DNA of 46,030 nucleotides from Spirochaetota bacterium (GTDB lineage Bacteria; Spirochaetota; Spirochaetia; B11-G9): NCBI GenBank assembly GCA_024280415.1, contig JAJRQE010000066.1, positions 1 to 46,030 of the forward strand, read 5' to 3'. Shown piece by piece: positions 1 to 8,438 of this stretch (position 1 is its first letter; each line of letters starts with the position of its first letter). The notes under the pieces were generated by a model. It saw only the letters and a program-made list of their open reading frames with translations, ran no database searches and was not told where the DNA came from. The position numbers and the translations under genes were made by a program.

Positions 1-1
1 G

Positions 2-502
2 GGTTTTGCTGTAGTTGCAGATGAAATAAGAAAACTGGCAGAGACCTCGGCTGTGAATGCCAAGGGGATAGGGAAAGAGCTTAATGAAATAGTTAATAAA
101 ATAGTATCTGCAGCAGGTGCGAGTAAAGAAACAGGAACAGCCTTTGATAAGATCCTGGAAGAAGTAATAACTGTTTCCCAGGCTCTGGCTGAGATAGATT
201 CATCAACCCTTGAATTATCAAAGGGGGGTGAGCAGATACTGGAGGCTATGCAGCTACTGAATAATATAACTGTGGAGGTTCAGGGAGGGTCCGGGAAGAT
301 GTCATCAGGGACAGCATTAATAGTAAAATCGATGCAGATGCTGACCAGGGTTTCTTCAGAGGCTCTTGGTTCTATGGAGGAGATAAGCTCTGGAACGGAA
401 GAGATATCAACTACTCTGACTGAACTTACAAATCTGACGAATACTCTGGATGAAGCTTCTGATGCCCTTGAAGCAGAGGTTGATAAGTTTAAGGTTGATT
501 AG
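2..502 (+). CDS. Methyl-accepting chemotaxis protein, C-terminal fragment
   Basis: The frame is open from the window edge, so the gene starts outside. The first residues read GFAVVADEIRKLAETS, the conserved hairpin tip of the MCP signalling domain that docks CheA and CheW. The rest is a long, low-complexity helical segment rich in S, T, E and L, as in the antiparallel coiled coil with methylatable Glu/Gln sites. The ATG at 53 in the ORF track is internal. Sensor and membrane regions are not visible, so the ligand is unknown. The last 14 bases overlap the end of the convergent DUF1893 gene. Confidence 0.93.
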   Translation, partial: GFAVVADEIRKLAETSAVNAKGIGKELNEIVNKIVSAAGASKETGTAFDKILEEVITVSQALAEIDSSTLELSKGGEQILEAMQLLNNITVEVQGGSGKMSSGTALIVKSMQMLTRVSSEALGSMEEISSGTEEISTTLTELTNLTNTLDEASDALEAEVDKFKVD

Positions 503-872
503 ATAATAAACCTGCTCTCTCTTTTAATAGCATATGGGCTTCTTCCGGATCGGAAATATCCTTAAGAAGATGTTCTGTTTTACAGTCTATTAAATCTACC
601 CTGATTTCCAGGGTATAGCTGATATTATTTGCTTGAAATATGAGTTCTGCAGGTTTACTGACAATTCCCCCTGTCACTTTCTTAATATTTAAGCGGGTTA
701 TTAATAGTGCGGAAGCCTTGCCTATTATTTTATCGTAAAGTTCAAGGCTTTCAGTACTAAATGGGCAGGTATTAAGAAAATTTTCAAGATCAAACAGCGG
801 ATATAACCATTTCCCATTGCTGGTAAAAATAGGTTTGCTGTTGAATTTTAGTTCGAGGGAATAATTTGTCAT
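489..872 (-). CDS. DUF1893 family protein
   Basis: A 127-residue soluble protein with no signal peptide. The central part, DKIIGKASALLITRLNIKK, followed by a stretch on pre-existing strands and ending in LLKDISDPEEAHMLLKERA, resembles the DUF1893 family, whose Thermotoga member TM1506 has a cytidine-deaminase-like fold. Biochemical role is unknown. It converges on and slightly overlaps the MCP gene, and is divergent from the lipoprotein gene. The assignment rests on remembered family pattern rather than a search. Confidence 0.65.
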   Translation of the reverse strand: MTNYSLELKFNSKPIFTSNGKWLYPLFDLENFLNTCPFSTESLELYDKIIGKASALLITRLNIKKVTGGIVSKPAELIFQANNISYTLEIRVDLIDCKTEHLLKDISDPEEAHMLLKERAGLLSNQP

Positions 873-922
873 TTTTACCTCCGGATTGTTTCTATTTTAT
901 CATTAATAAATGAAGTGGTTAA

Positions 923-952
923 TTGTTCAGGTATGTTTCTTCCGGATATTAT
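923..952 (+). promoter_or_regulatory. Candidate sigma70-type promoter for the lipoprotein gene
   Basis: TTGTTC (923-928), an 18-base spacer and TATTAT (947-952) lie 25 bases before the start codon of the lipoprotein gene. The fit to consensus is fair at both boxes; not tested. Confidence 0.4.
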
Positions 953-976
953 GCTACATTATAAGGGGAGGGTGCA

Positions 977-2233
977 ATGAAATATCTGATGATATCATTA
1001 AGTTTACTGATGATTTTCGAGTTAAACTCCTGCCAATCCTATGATATATCGGATGATGCCACTGGAACTCCTTCAGAGAATGTTATAAGTCCCGTTAGGG
1101 ATATCCCAAATAATGGACAGGAAGGTTTACGAGTAGATGGTGGTGCAGCTGAACTGGAAAATGTAGCTGTAGAAAAGGAATCTCCTGTAGTTAAAGTTGA
1201 ATCAGATTCTGCCTCCCCGCCTCCTTTATCGGATTTGGAAATTGAAAAAATTATTTTAGAGACTACTCCCGATTCCTTTGCTCCTGTTTTGACAGATAAT
1301 GGCAGAATTATGATAATATACAGAGATCTTGATCAGAATGGATACAGAGATGCTTTTTTTCTTGTGGTGAAAAATAGAGAAAACCTGGATTCTGAATTTG
1401 ATTCACTTTCCGATGTTTCGATTTTGTTAAAAAATGACAGTGAGCCAGTTGATTTTTTCCTCTCTGTATACCTGCAGCTCCAGGGAGGAATGGTTTCTAT
1501 GTTTAGAATCCCTGTGGGATCGAGTGTTGTCCTTAGTGACTTTAGTGTTGTTACAATAGAGGAGGATGCAGAGCTCCCTCTGGGTATTAATATATCTTTC
1601 CAGACAGTTAAGGGTACTGACAGGGAGTGGATTATTTTCTCCAGTTATAATAAATTTTCACTTTTTTCAATGACTGAAAATATTTCTGAATATAGCTATT
1701 CCTATGATATTGACGGGGATAAAATTATAGATATTGTTGATTGGGAAGACGGCCTGGAAGAGGGGACTGGATATGAAACCTATTTAACCTGGTACAAGTG
1801 GAATGGCAGAGAATACAGGGAATATTTAAGTACAAATATAGTAAGGAATCTAAATGGATTTCTCGAACAGGCAAGGCTTTATCTTTCTTTTGATCAACTG
1901 GAACAGTTTTTTATCCATTCGCTGAGTACTGATGATTATTCTAAATTTAAGGAATCCGGAGCTAATTACTCTGAATGGCTGGATCTTGTTTTTCGTCCGG
2001 TACCAGGGAGTGGCTCTGATCAAAACGAGTTTTTAAATTGTGATAAACTTAGATCTGTGGTATTCCCCCAAATTTTTGAAAATCCTTTTGTCCCCGGAAA
2101 TATTTCTCCTCATATATGTAATATAAATGTAAGGTTTGAATGTGACGATGGCTATAGTTTTATAAGAACTGCAAGAATACAAATGAATAGAAATCCTTTT
2201 CATAAACCCCAGTTTTCATTTTATCTGGAGTAA
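977..2233 (+). CDS. Predicted lipoprotein of unknown function
   Basis: The 418-residue product begins with a short basic end, a hydrophobic stretch and a lipobox-like ELNSC at residues about 15-19, so it is probably lipidated and anchored in the envelope. After the cysteine comes an acidic, proline/serine-rich linker of about 70 residues, then a folded domain with many aromatic and Asp residues (for example DLDQNGYRDAF, and SYDIDGDKIIDIVDW, which resembles a calcium-binding DxDGD loop). The start is supported by AGGGGAGGG just upstream. I recognise no family. It precedes the response-regulator genes but has its own spacing, so a joint role is only a guess. Confidence 0.75.
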   Translation: MKYLMISLSLLMIFELNSCQSYDISDDATGTPSENVISPVRDIPNNGQEGLRVDGGAAELENVAVEKESPVVKVESDSASPPPLSDLEIEKIILETTPDSFAPVLTDNGRIMIIYRDLDQNGYRDAFFLVVKNRENLDSEFDSLSDVSILLKNDSEPVDFFLSVYLQLQGGMVSMFRIPVGSSVVLSDFSVVTIEEDAELPLGINISFQTVKGTDREWIIFSSYNKFSLFSMTENISEYSYSYDIDGDKIIDIVDWEDGLEEGTGYETYLTWYKWNGREYREYLSTNIVRNLNGFLEQARLYLSFDQLEQFFIHSLSTDDYSKFKESGANYSEWLDLVFRPVPGSGSDQNEFLNCDKLRSVVFPQIFENPFVPGNISPHICNINVRFECDDGYSFIRTARIQMNRNPFHKPQFSFYLE

Positions 2234-2331
2234 TTGGAGAGTTCTCGGTATTTCCTTAATTTAATTACACTTTCTGTTTGATTCTTTTGTTAAATCGGGT
2301 AATAATGTTACATAATGTTAGGGGAAGTCAG

Positions 2332-3585
2332 ATGAAAAAAGTACTAATAATTGGAGATTCTTCACTTTTTAGAAATTATCTCGGGGACAAACTAAGTCAG
2401 TATGGTATAGAAGTTTCTATTGGTTTGAATGGGTTTGACGGATTTTTAAAGATGCGTAGGGAGGTTCCTGATCTCATTATAATGGACTATATGCTGTCCA
2501 GGAAAAGCAGTATGGAAGTTCTCAGTGACAAGAAGGAAAATAAAAATACAGCTCCTATTCCGGTTATTATGATTGCTACTAAAGTTGATCAGAGAAACGT
2601 TGTTGAGATGGCCAGTGCGAATGTGAAAAAGATATTATCCAAACCGATAAATATGGATGGATTGCTTAAAACTGTTTCTGAATTTATCGGTATAGAGATT
2701 AAGGTTGATGATACACCATGTATAATTGAATCACATTTTAATGAAGAGATGCTTTTTATAGAAATTGCCCAGGGACTAAATGCTGAAAAGGTTGAATTGT
2801 TGAAATTTAAGCTTACTGAGCTGCTTCATCTTTACGATGTAAAGAGTCCCAGGATTCTCCTGATGATGACAAACATAGATTTCCCGGAGAATGCAAGGCC
2901 GAAACTAAGAAGACTTCTGGAAATTATTCAGGAAAGTGCCCAGGCTGATACCAGAATGATACAGATACTGACAAGTATAAGTAAAATTATAAGTTACCTT
3001 CCTTTAACAGATTTTTCTGATATTCCTGTAGCAGATAATCTTCCTGAAGCAATGGATAACCTGCTTGGAATTAAACCTGATGAGTTTGCACATGACGGAG
3101 TTGTTCATGATAAGCTTCTTACTGCCAGCAGTCAGAAAAAAGAGGGTGTTGAAACAGTAAACATGGGACATGAACAGGAGAATAGGAAGGAGGCATCTGC
3201 AGACTCTATTTTTCAGAGTAAGGCTGTTGTTGCTATTGTAGATGATGATCTGGTTATAAGGGAGCTGATAAAGACAGTTTTTTCTGAGACAGCATGGGAT
3301 CTCCGTACATTTCAAAATGGCAAGGAGTTTCTGGTAGCAGAAAAGTCTATCCAGTTTGATTTAATTTTTCTTGATTTAATGATGCCTGAGGTGACAGGGT
3401 TCCAGGTACTGGAGTATTTAAAAAAGGAAAAAAAACAATTACCGATTGTTGTTCTTTCAGCACTTTCCCAGAAGGAGACTATTAGCAAGGCGATAGGTCT
3501 GGGAATAAAAAGTTATATGATTAAACCTCTAAATCCTGCAGGACTTCAGAAAAAGTCTGTTGAAATATTAAGCAGTACCTTCTAG
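2332..3585 (+). CDS. Response regulator with two receiver domains flanking a STAS-like middle
   Basis: I place the start at the ATG at 2332 because GGGGAAG precedes it and the product then begins KKVLIIGDSS, a receiver strand. Receiver 1 covers about residues 1-115 (acceptor Asp in IIMDYML, Lys in LSKPI). The middle, about 135-245, alternates strands and helices (LLMMTNIDF) like a STAS or anti-anti-sigma fold; this is inference. Receiver 2 covers about 300-417 with the DDD acidic pocket, acceptor Asp in FLDLMMPE and SYMIKPL. There is no DNA-binding or enzymatic output domain, so it probably passes phosphate or binds partners. It ends 8 bases before the hybrid kinase and probably works with it. 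Confidence 0.85.
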   Translation: MKKVLIIGDSSLFRNYLGDKLSQYGIEVSIGLNGFDGFLKMRREVPDLIIMDYMLSRKSSMEVLSDKKENKNTAPIPVIMIATKVDQRNVVEMASANVKKILSKPINMDGLLKTVSEFIGIEIKVDDTPCIIESHFNEEMLFIEIAQGLNAEKVELLKFKLTELLHLYDVKSPRILLMMTNIDFPENARPKLRRLLEIIQESAQADTRMIQILTSISKIISYLPLTDFSDIPVADNLPEAMDNLLGIKPDEFAHDGVVHDKLLTASSQKKEGVETVNMGHEQENRKEASADSIFQSKAVVAIVDDDLVIRELIKTVFSETAWDLRTFQNGKEFLVAEKSIQFDLIFLDLMMPEVTGFQVLEYLKKEKKQLPIVVLSALSQKETISKAIGLGIKSYMIKPLNPAGLQKKSVEILSSTF

Positions 3586-3593
3586 AGCCTGTT

Positions 3594-4511
3594 ATGAGTG
3601 TGAATGCATTGTTTCGAAATATTATTATTGAGTCTCCGGTGGGTGTTGTCATCCTTGGAAGAAATGGAGAGATTCGCTTCGGGAATAAAATTTTCAAATC
3701 CCTTATTCCTCATGTTGCGGAATTGACTGGGTATGATTTTAAACAGATAATTCATGTTGCAGATCGTGAAAGATATGTGGAAGACTTTGGGAAATTGATT
3801 TCGGGAGATATACAGTCTTTTTCTCAGGATTATAGATATGAAAACTACAATGGTAAAAATGAGTGGCTCAGGTTCAGGGTTTCTTCTGTTCAGGCAGATT
3901 CCAATGCGAACTGGTATGTTGCTGCATTTATTGAGGATATAACTTTACAGAGAGAGTATGAGCGAAGATTAAAAGAAGAAAAAGGGAAGGCTGAACGCTC
4001 TTCTCAAATAAAATCTGATTTTCTTGCAAATATGAGTCATGAAATTCGTACACCTATTCATACAATTATTGGTATGTCGGAACTTATGGCAGATACCAGT
4101 CTCGATAGTGAGCAGCAGGAATATTCCCAGCAGATAGAGTATTCTGCCGATATTCTTTTGGGCTTAATAAATGATATTCTTGATTTTTCTAAAATTGAGG
4201 CAGGGAAACTAAGTCTGGAGGAGATAGATTTTAATCTGCATAAAATAGCAGAGAATGCTGTTGATATGATTGCTTTGGAAGCACATAAAAGAGGTCTTGA
4301 AACAGCAATTTTTATTGAAAGCGATGTTCCTGCTTTTCTGAAGAGTGATCCCATTCGTTTACGTCAGATAATTGTCAATTTATTTAATAATGCAGTTAAA
4401 TTTACTTCAGAGGGCTCTATTCAGGTTAGAATTTCTCTGGTGGATGATTTTGAAGACAGGGTAAAAATAAAAATTAGTGTAATTGATACAGGAATCGGAA
4501 TTCCTGAATAG
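3594..4511 (+). CDS. Hybrid histidine kinase, N-terminal part (PAS, HisKA, start of ATPase domain)
   Basis: Residues about 10-120 form a PAS domain, followed by a coiled linker and the HisKA H-box FLANMSHEIRTP with the phospho-accepting His at residue 149. The N-box of the ATPase domain (FNNAVKF, about 265) and the G1 box DTGIGIP (about 298) follow. The frame then meets TAG right after GIPE, yet reads on in the same frame into the F and G2 boxes, so this is one gene broken by a stop. Alone, the product lacks the ATP lid and should be inactive. No strong ribosome site precedes the ATG. Cytoplasmic; no membrane segment. Confidence 0.85.
   Translation: MSVNALFRNIIIESPVGVVILGRNGEIRFGNKIFKSLIPHVAELTGYDFKQIIHVADRERYVEDFGKLISGDIQSFSQDYRYENYNGKNEWLRFRVSSVQADSNANWYVAAFIEDITLQREYERRLKEEKGKAERSSQIKSDFLANMSHEIRTPIHTIIGMSELMADTSLDSEQQEYSQQIEYSADILLGLINDILDFSKIEAGKLSLEEIDFNLHKIAENAVDMIALEAHKRGLETAIFIESDVPAFLKSDPIRLRQIIVNLFNNAVKFTSEGSIQVRISLVDDFEDRVKIKISVIDTGIGIPE
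4509..4511 (+). other. In-frame TAG interrupting the hybrid kinase
   Basis: Kinases of this family usually read GIPEEKK here; the window has GIPE-stop-KK, which one G-to-T change of a GAG codon would explain. Upstream and downstream parts are in the same frame. Several genes in this window end in TAG (for example at 502, 3585, 12463), so TAG is not generally reassigned. A sequencing error, a real nonsense mutation and readthrough remain possible. Confidence 0.85.
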
Positions 4512-4616
4512 AAGAAGAATCGCTTATTCAAGGTTTTTTCCCAGGTAGATTCCTCTACTACAAGAAAATATGGCGGTTCGGGTCTTGGTCTCTCAATATC
4601 CAAAAATCTTGTTGAG

Positions 4617-5933
4617 ATGATGGGCGGTGAAATCGGTGTGGAGAGTGAATTTGGAAAGGGTTCAACATTCTGGTTTACTGCAGTCATGGTTAAACAAATC
4701 AATGTGGATTCCTCTCTTTGGAGTACTATTCCAAGAATTAATGCAAAAGTCCTTCTGGTTGATGATAATGTAGTAATCAGGGGGTTTCTCAAAAGTTATC
4801 TTGAATCAGCAGGTTGTACAGTATTTGAGGTCTCTGATGGAAATACTGCAATAAAATTTCTTAAAGACCGGAGGGGATCTTCCAGTCAGGTTGATTTATG
4901 CCTTATTGATCTAATTCTCCCTGGTATGGACGGATGGCAAATTGCAAGTGAGATACATTCAGACAGTACTATTTCTCCTGTAAGACGCATATTACTCAGC
5001 CCTACTGGAAAAAGTGCAGATGAGGCTAAAATGAAGCTTCTGAACTGGTTCGATGGTTATCTGCATAAACCAATAAAAAAGGGAGTTTTCTTTAAAGAAA
5101 TTCGTAAAGTCCTTGGGAATTCTGATGAGATTCTGGATGAAATATCACCTTTAGAAGATCTGGAAGAGCTCGTTGAGGAGATTTTTACTGCAAGTATACT
5201 GGTTGCAGAAGATCACAAAGTAAACCAGATTCTCTTTAAAACCATACTTGAAAATATTGGGCATAATGTTGATATTGCTAATAATGGTCTTGAAGCTGTA
5301 GAAGCTGTTAAACTAAAATCTTACGATATAATTTTTATGGATGTTCAGATGCCGGAGATGAATGGTTATGAAGCAACTGTTGCAATACGAAAACTTGGTT
5401 CAGAGACTCCGATTATTGCAGTAACTGCAAGTGCAATAAAAGGGGAAAGGGAGAAGTGTATCTCTGTAGGGATGGATGATTTTCTTACTAAGCCCTTTAA
5501 GAAAAGAGATTTGATTCCTGTCCTGGATATATGGTTAAATAAAGAGAATTCTGCAGATGCTGAACTTTCCCAGGTTGATATTCCCCTCAGTAATACTAAT
5601 CTGGAAGTATTTGATTTTTCCCAGGCTGTGGAAGTTTTTATGGGAAAAGAGGACATTGTTATTAATCTGCTTTCGGATTTTATAAAAAAAGTTGAAAAAC
5701 AGATTGAAGAGTTGTATGAGAATTGTGAGAGACATAATTTTGAAGAGTTAAGGCAAATAGCTCATTCAATAAAAGGAGGATCTTCTAATCTATACATTAA
5801 AAGACTTTCTCTTTCGGCTAAAGATCTGGAGTCTGCTGCTTTGGAAAAGAATTCCGACTGCCGGAATTTAATTGATACTCTCAGAGATGAATTTAGCAGG
5901 TTTTTAGAAGCAAAATCCGGGATTACTCAATAA
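4617..5933 (+). CDS. Hybrid histidine kinase, C-terminal part (ATPase lid, two receivers, Hpt)
   Basis: The open frame actually begins at 4512, right after the TAG, and encodes VFSQVDSS and GGSGLGLSISK, the F and G2 boxes of the kinase; 4617 is only the first ATG. In ATG numbering, receiver 1 is about 44-166 (acceptor Asp98), receiver 2 about 193-305 (VAEDHKVNQ, Asp242 in FMDVQMPEMNG, Lys in LTKPF) and an Hpt domain lies at about 335-430 with AHSIKGGSSN, phospho-His383. Together with the upstream part this is a BarA/ArcB-style phosphorelay kinase. The domains could fold separately if expressed, but no convincing ribosome site was seen before 4617. Confidence 0.8.
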   Translation: MMGGEIGVESEFGKGSTFWFTAVMVKQINVDSSLWSTIPRINAKVLLVDDNVVIRGFLKSYLESAGCTVFEVSDGNTAIKFLKDRRGSSSQVDLCLIDLILPGMDGWQIASEIHSDSTISPVRRILLSPTGKSADEAKMKLLNWFDGYLHKPIKKGVFFKEIRKVLGNSDEILDEISPLEDLEELVEEIFTASILVAEDHKVNQILFKTILENIGHNVDIANNGLEAVEAVKLKSYDIIFMDVQMPEMNGYEATVAIRKLGSETPIIAVTASAIKGEREKCISVGMDDFLTKPFKKRDLIPVLDIWLNKENSADAELSQVDIPLSNTNLEVFDFSQAVEVFMGKEDIVINLLSDFIKKVEKQIEELYENCERHNFEELRQIAHSIKGGSSNLYIKRLSLSAKDLESAALEKNSDCRNLIDTLRDEFSRFLEAKSGITQ

Positions 5934-6678
5934 AATATATATTTTCCCATCCTGATTCACTTAGTATGGATTTGATAAATTTCAGGCCTCGTTCTTTTGC
6001 ATTTATCAATACACCATCTTCAATGATGCGATCTCTTATTTTATCCTCCACATAAGCTGTAATGGCTTTCCAGTGGATAGGATCAACATTAAAATCAGGA
6101 TACGGATAGTTGCTGCTGTCCATATCCTCTATGATAAATTTTGTAACTGTTATTTCAGGTACCTGAATAGTAATCTTTTTCCCCTCTATAGTCAGATTAT
6201 TTCGATTAAGATCCTTTTCCAAATTAAAACCTGCTTCGACCCGGGAAGTTATAACAACAAAATCATAGGTTTTATTTAAGAGATCTATTCCTATGGTTTT
6301 ACAAAGATCGTACAGTTTTAGTTTTTCTATTTCAACAGAAGTAAGAAACTCATTTGTCGATCTTTTTTTCAATAGATCTTCCCATATAGTATCTTTATCA
6401 ATAAAATCAAAGGGAAAAACTGATTTGTATATATATTCAACAGTAGAAAACGAACCTGTCTTATTAATTTCTCTAAGAATTGCTTCTGTAGAGGATAGTT
6501 TTGTATTTCCTGAAAAGGGAAGAGTAAAATTGAATCTTGTTATGGCAATATAGCTGGCCGGAAGCAGAATAATTAATAATAGTATCAATAGAAGTTTTAG
6601 TGTTACGAATTTTTTATTCCTGGATGATTTCTTCAATGTTGTTTTTCCTCCAGCGTATTTCTCCTTTTTTGATACCAT
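5923..6678 (-). CDS. DUF4230 domain protein, membrane anchored
   Basis: A basic N-terminal stretch is followed by one strong membrane segment (LKLLLILLLIILLPASYIAI) and an outside domain of about 190 residues. The pattern STVEYIYKSVF, then DFVVITSRVEAGFNLEKDL, and a final helix-rich part fit DUF4230, a family of unknown function. The ATG at 6678 lies inside the upstream gene and has no clear ribosome site; the TTG at 6636 is preceded by GGAGG at suitable distance and may be the real start. It is the last gene of the GAF-HEAT-DUF4230 operon and is paralogous to its upstream neighbour. It ends convergent with the hybrid kinase. Confidence 0.7.
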   Translation of the reverse strand: MVSKKEKYAGGKTTLKKSSRNKKFVTLKLLLILLLIILLPASYIAITRFNFTLPFSGNTKLSSTEAILREINKTGSFSTVEYIYKSVFPFDFIDKDTIWEDLLKKRSTNEFLTSVEIEKLKLYDLCKTIGIDLLNKTYDFVVITSRVEAGFNLEKDLNRNNLTIEGKKITIQVPEITVTKFIIEDMDSSNYPYPDFNVDPIHWKAITAYVEDKIRDRIIEDGVLINAKERGLKFIKSILSESGWENIYFIE

Positions 6679-7201
6679 AAATCGAAAAAATTCTGCTTAC
6701 TAATTCCTGTGTGTTGTTCTTTGCTTTTCTGAGTATCTCTCTGCTAAGTGCATCTTTAACAATGTTTTCTTTGCTGTTAACTATTTCATCATAGTAATCC
6801 ATTCTGGAGACTTTTCCTCCCCACTCTTTTACAAAGAACTGATAAATGCTGGTTTCATCTGCATCTACTAAAAGTATTTCAGGTTCAGGAAGAAAAAGCT
6901 GGATTCCGCCACCGGAAATATTTCGAATTTCAACACCTTTGGAAAGATCCACCCCTGCAGTGATTATAAGATCAATAGAAAAGAGTAGTCTCTTATCAAG
7001 ATGCTTAATTCCCAGAAAACGTGCTTCTTCTCCAATATAGATTACTTCTCTGTAAACATATTCTACAGTTGGAAGCTCAAGAATCCCTTTTATCTGATTT
7101 TCAATAACAGTTTTTGAAACAGGAATAATCTGAGAGCAGGAAAGTATTAATAACAACAGAGAAATGATATAGAGACCTTTAAATAAGTTTTTTTGCTTCA
7201 T
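6614..7201 (-). CDS. DUF4230-like lipoprotein
   Basis: The 195-residue product starts with a signal peptide and lipobox LLILSC (Cys at about 22), so it is a predicted lipoprotein. The core (LPTVEYVYREVIYIGEE, then LLFSIDLIITAGVDLSKGV) matches the DUF4230 pattern of the next gene, suggesting an ancient duplication with one copy lipidated and one with a transmembrane anchor. It overlaps the HEAT gene before it by 23 bases and the following gene by up to 65 bases, implying coupled translation. No catalytic residues recognised. Confidence 0.72.
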   Translation of the reverse strand: MKQKNLFKGLYIISLLLLILSCSQIIPVSKTVIENQIKGILELPTVEYVYREVIYIGEEARFLGIKHLDKRLLFSIDLIITAGVDLSKGVEIRNISGGGIQLFLPEPEILLVDADETSIYQFFVKEWGGKVSRMDYYDEIVNSKENIVKDALSREILRKAKNNTQELVSRIFSIYGIKKGEIRWRKNNIEEIIQE

Positions 7202-8438
7202 ATCTTTCCATTGCCCAGAGGGTGTATCTTTTAACCCTCTTCTCCGGATCGTTTTTTAATTCTTCGAGTATGGATAACCCTCTGGGAGAATTAAGTATAT
7301 CCAGAGCCTTTACTACCATGATACGAATTTCCTCATCGGGATCCTTTGCTGCCATTATAATACCACGATACGCAGCCTTTGTCCCTGTTTTTAATAAAAA
7401 TTCAGCTGCTCGTTTTCTTATATCAGGGTCTCTGTGTGATAACTGTCTTATCCGCAGATCAACAAGTCCCGAATCTTCCAGAATAGATGTAATATTTTTG
7501 TGAGTAGCTTTATCATCTGCAGAGAGGATCTTCTCCAGGTACAGTTGAGTATCTGTCCCCATCAGTCTAAAGGCTTTTATTATTTTATTCCGAATACCGG
7601 GAGTTGTTCCATTCATGAATTTAAGAATAGTTTTTATTTCCGCTGTTTTAGTCTTCTGACTTAGCGTTGTTATACATTCTTTTGATAACTCAAGATTTTC
7701 TTCCATTTTTAGGAGTATAATAGCGACAGCTTCTTTTGATTCAGATACAGACAAACCTTTAAGAACAGCCAATTTTACCGGCAGACTTTCATTTTTATCA
7801 AATAGTGTGTCTTTAAGAACTGTAATTGTTTCCGTACTGGCTATTGACCCCAGAGTTTGTCCTACCTCCATCCTCACTTTCTCAACAGGATCCAATAATA
7901 ATTTAAAACATAAGGATAAAAATTCTCCTTTATTATAGTCGGTTAAAGCCCATACTGCTGCTATTCGTACATCAGGATTATTGTTTTTTAATGCATGTTT
8001 TATCTCCGGGAGGAATTCTCTGCATTCGGATTCAGGAAGTGCTGCTATTAGATGTGCCATAGAAGCTGAATCTCCAAAGGATATAATATTCTGTACCTTA
8101 TTCCTGAAAGTATCGATGCTGTTGTCAATGAGGACTTGTGAAAATTCTTTTGCCTCATTGAGTGGGAGTATGGAAAGGTTTTCAAGAATATATTGTGTAC
8201 AGTGGGGCAGGTGTAAAGATCCTAATAGCTTTAGTCCTTCAATTTTAATATTTCTGCTCCATTTTTCATTTTCAGATCTCAAGATATTTATTATTTCGGG
8301 AAGAGTAGAAGATGGGGGGAATTTTGCCAGTGCATTTCTTAATGGAATTTTTGGCTGATAATTTTCATCTTTTAGAAAATCCAGTAGTGTTGATGCAAAA
8401 ATATTCTCATGATTATCAGGTATTTTTTTAGAATCCAT
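7179..8438 (-). CDS. HEAT-repeat protein, soluble
   Basis: The 419 residues are almost wholly tandem two-helix repeats with HEAT signatures such as DPVEKVRMEVGQTLGSIAS, NPDVRIAAVWALTDY and DPDEEIRIMVVKALDIL, spaced by about 30-35 residues. Such solenoids serve as protein-binding scaffolds. There is no signal peptide. The assigned ATG overlaps the upstream HEAT gene by 67 bases and has AGGA almost touching it, so the start is uncertain, but no better candidate was found nearby. Its last bases overlap the DUF4230 lipoprotein start. Confidence 0.75.
   Translation of the reverse strand: MDSKKIPDNHENIFASTLLDFLKDENYQPKIPLRNALAKFPPSSTLPEIINILRSENEKWSRNIKIEGLKLLGSLHLPHCTQYILENLSILPLNEAKEFSQVLIDNSIDTFRNKVQNIISFGDSASMAHLIAALPESECREFLPEIKHALKNNNPDVRIAAVWALTDYNKGEFLSLCFKLLLDPVEKVRMEVGQTLGSIASTETITVLKDTLFDKNESLPVKLAVLKGLSVSESKEAVAIILLKMEENLELSKECITTLSQKTKTAEIKTILKFMNGTTPGIRNKIIKAFRLMGTDTQLYLEKILSADDKATHKNITSILEDSGLVDLRIRQLSHRDPDIRKRAAEFLLKTGTKAAYRGIIMAAKDPDEEIRIMVVKALDILNSPRGLSILEELKNDPEKRVKRYTLWAMERYEAKKLI

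Noticed and set aside
3004-3315. 103-codon minus-strand ORF in the response-regulator gene
   Set aside because: Shadow frame of a clear coding region without start signals.
4509-4511. TAG as a recoded sense codon (pyrrolysine or similar)
   Set aside because: TAG ends several ordinary genes in this window, and nothing like pyl genes or a recoding element was seen here.
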